Source: Ilex aquifolium
Taxonomy: Eukaryota; Streptophyta; Magnoliopsida; Aquifoliales; Aquifoliaceae
Assembly (NCBI GenBank): GCA_951799425.1
Contig: OX637393.1
Span: forward strand, 31,918,244-31,982,243
Direction of reading: 5' to 3'
Length of the DNA stretch: 64,000 nucleotides
Shown: positions 58,311-64,000 of the stretch, one piece after another
Layout: the number at the start of each line of letters is the position of its first letter
Position numbering within the stretch: the first letter of the stretch is position 1
The notes under the pieces: model-generated
Databases searched by the model: none
Told to the model about the DNA's origin: nothing
Seen by the model: the letters and a program-made list of their open reading frames with translations, nothing else
Position numbers and translations under genes: made by a program

Positions 58311-59090
58311 GGGGTGGGCTGGTACTTAGTGATAAATTTTTTTTTTTTTTACCCTGGGCTTCAGCCCACCTTAGCCCACTAACAAGTCCGTCCTTGCCCC
58401 CCCTTAACAAAAGACCTCAAATCAAAGTTCAAAAATTTCCTCAATATTGGCCCCTTCAACGTTAATTCACCACCACCCTCCTCAAATTCCGATGATCACG
58501 ACTTGTACCCGTGGTTGGACAAGCAGAAACCAACGTCCGTAGTGTATATCGGCTTCGGAACCATGGCTACACTGCCGCCACCGGAGCTGAAGGCGTTAGC
58601 TGACGCACTTGAAGCAAGTGGCACTCCATTTATTTGGTCACTTAAAGACAATTTAAAAATTCATTTACTAGAAGGGTTCGTGGAAAGGATGAAAGAGAAT
58701 GGGAAAATAGTGCCATGGGCACCCCAAGTGCAACTATTAGCACATAGTTCAGTTGGGGGTTTTATTAGTCATTGTGGAATGAACTCTGTGTTGGATGCTA
58801 TTGCTGCTGGTGTGCCTATTATTTGCAGGCCTTTTTTCTGGGAGCAGCAGCTAAACGCACGGATGGTTGAAAAGGTGTGGAAAATTGGTGTGAGGGTTGA
58901 GGGTGGGGTGTTCACAAAAGGTGGTATAGTGAAGGAACTTGACTTGGTTTTGGGTCAGGAAAAAGGGAAGAAATTGAGGGAGCAAATTGGAGTGTTCAGA
59001 GAGCTTGCTCTAAAGGCTGTTGGGCCAAATGGGAGCTCATCTGAGAATTTCAAAACTTTGGTAGAAGTGATCACAACTAGCAACCTTTAA

Positions 59091-59473
59091 GGGTACGATC
59101 AGATCATCGGGACCCAGATGCTCTTTCATGCCTTTTCTTTGAATTTGTTCAATAGTTTATCACCCACTGTGTTTTGATATGGAATCCACTTATTTTAAGA
59201 AATTCAATTTTATTTCATGATGAGTGATCTAACATTATCAGAATTGAAAAAATATGTATTGAAGAGATCCAATTCCAGATGGCATGGTAGTTATATTGCA
59301 AGTAGGGATGAGAGTGGACCGGAGAAAAAAAGATTCATCTAAACCCATCCTGTTTGGATTGGGGATGGACTATACGTATTAGATGGTAAACATATACGAA
59401 GATATCCGTATAAACCCGTGCAGTGACGAATATGGGGATAGACTAAAATTTACCCCCCGCCCCGCTAAACCCG

Positions 59474-59552
<79 letters not shown>

Positions 59553-59598
59553 TGTGTCTGAAGGCACTACATAACAAACAAAAAAATTGCAAACAATT
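59091..59598. other. Glucosyltransferase 3' flank with (TA)n microsatellite
   Basis: No gene. The TA run at 59474-59549 is about 38 units. No canonical AATAAA was found close behind the stop at 59090. Confidence 0.6.
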
Positions 59599-60540
59599 AC
59601 CTATTCTCTAAGGTATTATATAACAGAAAAAATCGTCAATAAAAAAAAAAATTAATGAAAATTGTCACCTAATATAAGCCCACAATTATTTTTAATTTTT
59701 TTCCCTCTAAAGTTCAGAAAAAAGATACATTAAAAAAGCCTTTTGTTGAGTGCCTACAACAATGAGCACTTGTGTGATCACTTAATGATTCCTTTAAAGC
59801 ATACACTAAAAAAATTACTAAATGCCCCTTCTTTGACATTTATGTTTCATGTCAGTTCCAAAGTTGGAAATCTATATCTCCATTTTTCTGATATATATCT
59901 CCATTTTTCTGATATATATCTCCATTTTTTTTCTGATATAGATATATCTCCATTTTTCTGAGCAAGTTGAGTAAAAGCTCCCGTTTCTCAAATTTCTGTC
60001 GTTTCTTATAGATCCATGGCTCAAGTATGTAAAAGTACATGGGCTTACCATTGTACTAGCTTTCTTGCATTTTCTTTTACGATTATGATGTATCTGATAT
60101 ATGTATAATTGTTGTAAGAGAGCTTTGATAGGCATCAATAAAAAGAATTAGTCAACATGATCATTTGGTTGTGATAAAGACACAGGTGTGCGATGCAAAA
60201 CCTCTTGGTTCAACCTCACGTCGATAGCCAAGAGAGGAAACAAAACACATAATCTCTCTGCAACATGAATTTCTCCATAATTCAAAATGATCAAAAGATG
60301 GCTACTACCTCCTTCCTTCTCATTCGGTTTCTATATAACTATTACGATGAATGCTACAATCTAGGAAACAAACTAGGAAAGAAATAACAAACAAATAACA
60401 AGATTTTAAATAAGGAAACAATAATAACAACCACCACGTATTCCTCCTAGTTATCCTCTTCTTATCAGCAGAACACCATGATTTAAGGAACAACTTCTTG
60501 ATTTGCATCAATTGTTGACCTCCTCAAGAACTTGACTCCG
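59599..60540 (-). mobile_element. 3' LTR-like tail of decayed chromovirus D (right copy)
   Basis: Non-coding partner of 8278-9180. Carries more units of the 20-bp TATATCTCCATTTTTCTGA repeat (about 59870-59955) and a 30-bp segment (about 60157-60186) missing from the left copy. Confidence 0.45.
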
Positions 60541-60601
60541 ACAAGTTTTGACGAACGTAGGAATCGAATAATTCTAGGTGTAAACGCTTGAGTTCCGTGG
60601 C

Positions 60602-63431
60602 TTACAACCAAACTGAATCCGACTGGGGACGATTTTTCCATCGCACTAAAAACTTGTAATAACCCCCTTGGTGGGTTGTAACGAATTGATGATCAAGTAT
60701 GGATGCAATCTCATCTCTAGGAGCTGTTTGTTTAGGAACACGAATAATGGGGACTTGCAATGCGTCAGAATCTGGTGTTGTCGATATCTCCACTTCATCA
60801 CCCTTAAACTCTGTGAGGTCTTCTATGTTGAAAAGTGGGCTAATACCAAAATCAGAGAGCAAGTCAATGACACATGCATTCAGACCCAATTTGTTGGCGA
60901 ATCTAAAAGGCCCTACACGTCGTGCATGTAGCTTGGTAAAACTGCTTGGGAAAAATGTTCTGGTCTTAACCAAATAAGAACCATATTGCCAAAATTGCCA
61001 ATCCTTGCACGCTGTATTTGCATAGTCTACATACGCTTCTGTATTAAGGGAAAGGCGCCGCTTCACTTCTTCTTGAACGTTCCTCATATAGCTAGAGAAA
61101 TCTATCACAGCTTCACTGGATTTAGTAGGCAAAGGTAATGAATTGAGATCTAGGGGAGTGTGGGGTCAAAATTCGTAGACCACCTCAAATAGTGTGCACC
61201 CCATTGACTGGTTAACAGAGTTGTTGAAAGCGAACTCCGCTTGTGGTAGTACTAGATCCCAACTGGTGACATGATCCGCAACGAGGCAACATAATAATTT
61301 TCCCAAACTCCGGTTTGTCACTTTGGTGTGGCTGTCTATTTGAGGGTGGAAGGCACTAGATAACATAGCTTTCGTCCCCATTTTTGCACATAACATTTTC
61401 CAAAAATAAATCATAAATTTTACATCTCGATCGGACACTATGGTGGCTGGTACACCATGTAATCGGATCACCTCCTACAAAAATAATGTAGCAATCTTTG
61501 AAGCATCGTAGGTCTTATGACAAGGAATGAAATGAGACATTTTTTAGAAGCAATCCACGACCACCATAATTGAATAATGCTGGTGGAGAGTCTTGGGCAC
61601 CCCAAGAACAAAATCCATGCTAACATGTTGCCAAGGTTTGTCCGGAATTGGAAGCGGAGTATAGAGTCCCGCTTGTTGCTTAGTTCCCTTGTTCACCTGA
61701 AAAATCCGACAACGAGCCACCACCTTATGCATATCTCTACGCATCTGTGGCCAATAGAACCGGTTAGTGACAATGGCAAACGTTTTATCATACCCGAAAT
61801 GCTTGCTAGACCCCCTTCATGGAGCTCTGTGAATATGAACTCACGGATAGATCCATAAGGAATGCACAATTGTGTGCTATAAAATAAATAGCCTTCCCTC
61901 AAAGAATAATCACCACCAGATATGCCCAGGTTGGTGGACAAATTACTCCACGTGCTGCAAAAGTCCTCATCTTCGGCGTACTACAATTTGAGGCTATCGA
62001 AACCTGAAAATTAGGTGAGAAAATATGCAGCAAATTAGGTCTCCTGTTTAAGGCAGTAGCCACCTTATTTTCAGTCCCTGATTTATGCTTAATAACAAAA
62101 TTGAGTTGCCGCAAATAATCCATCCATTGAGCATGCCTAGCATTTAGCTTGCTTTGGGAATTTAGGTGTTTTTTAAAGAATCATGATTTGTATAAAGGAT
62201 AAACTCTCTATGAATCAAATAAGGACGCCAACGCTTGAGAGTTTGAATTAAAGCATAAAATTCCATGTCATATACAAAATATTTCTGACGAGTGTCATTA
62301 AGATTCTCGCTGTAAAATGCAATGGGATGACTTTCTTGGCTCAAAACGCCCCTAATCCCCACATGTGAAGCATCACAAGCCACTTCAAACACCTTAGAAA
62401 AATTTGGCAATTTCAGAACTAGTGATTGCCCCCACCTTTTCTTTGATTTCTGTGAAGGCTTTGTCAACTGTTTTTGTCCAAGAGAAGCTCTTTGCCTTTA
62501 AACACTCAGTGATTGGGGCCATTATAGTGATGAAACCTCGAATAAAATGCTGATAGAGCGTGTACAACCCATGGAAGCTCCACACCTCAAAGAAATTCTG
62601 AGGTATAGGCTATTTTTGAATTGCTTGCACCTTGGTGGAGTCTGATTCAACACCTCAATCAGAAATTATGAAGCCTAAAAAATTGGCTCTCTTCTTCATA
62701 AACGAGCACTTATCTTGATTTATATAAAGTCATTCAGCCCCCAATTTGTTCAAGACCTATTCTACGAGGTCTAGATGGTCCTGTAAACATCGGCTAAAAA
62801 TTAAAATATCATCAAAATATACGACTACAAATTTACCCAAGAATGGTTTGACTGCTTGTGTCATAACACGCATGAAGGTGCTCTGAACATTGGTTAATCC
62901 GAAGGGCATGACACTCCATTCGAATAGTCCATCTTTCATTTTGAAGCCCGTCATCCACTCGTCACTGTGACAGTTGCGAATCTGGTGGTATCTGCTTCGA
63001 AGGTCGGTCTTCGTAAAAATGGAGGCACTACTTAATAAATCCAACATGTCATCAAGACGGGGAATGGGAAATCGGTATTTCACTGTTATCTTGTTGATTG
63101 CCTAGTTCTCTACACACATCCTTCAACTACCGTCCTTCTTGGGCGTAAGTAGAATCGAAACATCGTAGGGACTAAGGCTCTCTCGGATGTCGCCCCTGTC
63201 TAGTAACTATTGAATTTGCTGGTAAAGCTTTTCATTCTCAGTTGGGCTCATGCGATAATGTGACAAGTTGGGCAAGGTTGATCCGGGAATTAAATCGATA
63301 ACATGTTGCAAATCCCGCATTGGTGGAAGTTGTTTTGTCATCTCATCAGACATACTATCTTGGTCACATGAAAAGTTAAACTTGAACATAAATTCAGACT
63401 CAGACTGATCAATTACATCCCGTAGGGCCAC
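60602..63431 (-). pseudogene. Decayed chromovirus pol D (right copy)
   Basis: Minus-strand pieces in order: pre-RT spacer (63207-63431), RT with YFDD (62757-63083), RNase H (62162-62585), integrase zinc module and core start (61544-61941), core end (61166-61471, IVSDRDVKF), C-terminus and chromodomain-like region (60602-61132, YKFLVRWKNRPQ). It is better preserved than the left copy, and RNase H and integrase are contiguous because no solo LTR is present. A TAA after VWL, also found in the left copy, cuts the end of the chromodomain. gag, protease and 5' LTR are absent. Confidence 0.85.
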
Positions 63432-64000
63432 AACTACATCTCACAAAATATGCCCCAAGTGCGCTATGTACCAATCAATCACAAAGTAATTAGTCAAATG
63501 CAGCTCACTCAACAAAACATATAGAATTTCATATCAATCAAGAATAATGAATAGGAATACAAATTTCAAATAATCAAAAGACCATTTTTTTGCAAAGAGA
63601 TAAAAAATAGAAACATATTGTATACTACCCCGTACTTCAAATTGTTAATTGACTCCGATAGATGTTGTCATCATAACACCAAGAGTAGCATGTTCAAATT
63701 TTATCTCGATTAGAGTTTATTTCATCGTTGATTTTGGCACTTCATGGATTTCTCGTTCAGTCTCATCTTTCCTTATTTCTCTTTGTTCTTATTCCTTTAC
63801 TCCTTTTTCTTCCCTCTTACACTCGATTATCTCTCTCTCTCTCTCTCTCTTCTTCTTCTTCTTCTTCTTCTTCTTCTTCTTCCTTTTTTCCCCTTTTACA
63901 TAGGCCAGCCTCCCTATTAATAGTCTTCATTTACACCTTAAACACACACACATACACTAATTTATCATACTATTACATGTCACCTCCAAATCCTTTCATT
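63432..64000. other. Spacer with TC/TTC microsatellite (right copy)
   Basis: Partner of 14109-14663. Holds (CT)n followed by (TTC)n at 63831-63882. No gene to the window end. Confidence 0.7.

Larger units (their letters stand above)
54788..58396 (-). mobile_element. hAT transposon inside glucosyltransferase exon 2
   Basis: About 3.6 kb. Terminal inverted repeat CAAGGACGGA (54788-54797; on the minus strand from 58396). It is flanked on both sides by C runs (54770-54787; seven Cs at 58397-58403), so an 8-bp target duplication of mostly Cs is likely but cannot be phased. Encodes a TTF-type/hAT transposase on the minus strand. Subterminal features: a 60-bp tandem duplication at the left and GGGTT repeats at the right. 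Confidence 0.85.
53799..59090 (+). pseudogene. UGT78-like flavonoid/anthocyanidin 3-O-glucosyltransferase split by a hAT element
   Basis: Family role: transfers glucose from UDP-glucose to the 3-hydroxyl of flavonols or anthocyanidins in the cytosol. Exon 1 (53799-54285, 162 codons plus one base) has the N-terminal strand [12 protein letters not shown] with the catalytic His at residue 22 and the partner Asp in VVADAFLWF. Exon 2 (from 54585) gives [20 protein letters not shown] and [21 protein letters not shown], then a run of C codons into which the hAT element (54788-58396) is inserted. Coding resumes at 58404 (LTKDLKSKF) and ends at TAA 59088-59090. The 44-residue PSPG donor box (58716-58847) is full length but has Met at position 22 and Glu at 43, where Trp and Asp are usual; Gln44 is kept. 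The exons sum to about 460 codons, normal for the family. The start matches the paralogous fragment at 2473. As it stands the gene should not give a full enzyme unless the element is spliced or excised. Confidence 0.9.
59599..64000 (+). repeat. Right copy of the direct duplication (runs off the window)
   Basis: Same-strand partner of 8278-14663, lacking the solo LTR. The alignment is continuous to the window end, so the true right limit lies outside. Confidence 0.85.

Noticed and set aside
59379..59574. Frames across the TA repeat coding for IYIYIY
   Set aside because: Microsatellite artefact.
1..64000. CRISPR arrays, operons, bacterial genes, rRNA or functional tRNA genes
   Set aside because: None seen. 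The only tRNA-like sequences are SINE heads with promoter boxes but no cloverleaf.

Overview
This is nuclear DNA from a flowering plant, probably a eudicot. It holds a two-exon flavonoid-type UDP-glucosyltransferase with a GT-AG intron, plant LTR-retrotransposon lineages (Athila-type with a tRNA-Asp-like primer site, chromovirus/Tekay-type with a tRNA-iMet-like primer site), hAT, CACTA and Mutator-like elements, tRNA-derived SINEs and AT-rich microsatellite-bearing spacers. No bacterial, organellar or rRNA/tRNA genes were seen. No species is named because nothing in the sequence is decisive.

Layout. 1-2.8 kb: MITEs, an 833-bp hAT-type MITE and a broken 5' fragment of a UGT78-like gene (minus strand). 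2.84-8.28 kb: left arm of a large inverted duplication carrying a decayed Ty3/gypsy element with its 3' LTR. 8.28-14.66 kb: left copy of a direct duplication carrying a decayed chromovirus, into which a Tekay-type solo LTR inserted. 14.7-24.9 kb: single-copy mosaic with a pseudogene resembling FLOURY1-like/GTD-binding proteins, a CACTA element with a nested SINE, roughly 22-bp-period AT-rich repeats, a DUF4283/CCHC (LINE ORF1-like) relic, MITEs and an unrecognised coding relic. 24.89-38.84 kb: right arm of the inverted duplication, its LTR split by an 8.4-kb Tekay-type element lacking gag. 38.84-53.5 kb: an Athila-type element (B) truncated in gag, whose 5' LTR contains a complete 11.5-kb Athila-type element (A). 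53.8-59.1 kb: the only substantial host gene, a UGT78-like glucosyltransferase, whose second exon is split by a 3.6-kb hAT element with a frameshifted transposase. 59.6-64 kb: right copy of the direct duplication.

Order of events inferred from target-site duplications and empty sites in paralogous copies: the two old gypsy elements decayed first and were then duplicated. Later the Tekay-type element, Athila B and then Athila A entered the right arm, and the solo LTR entered the left copy. The hAT element entered the glucosyltransferase separately.

Points most worth following up: the hAT-split glucosyltransferase with two altered sugar-contact positions; arrays of short CpG-centred palindromes in three LTR families; and one such array, followed by a TATA box, placed inside Athila A just ahead of its envelope-position ORF, which looks like a second promoter.
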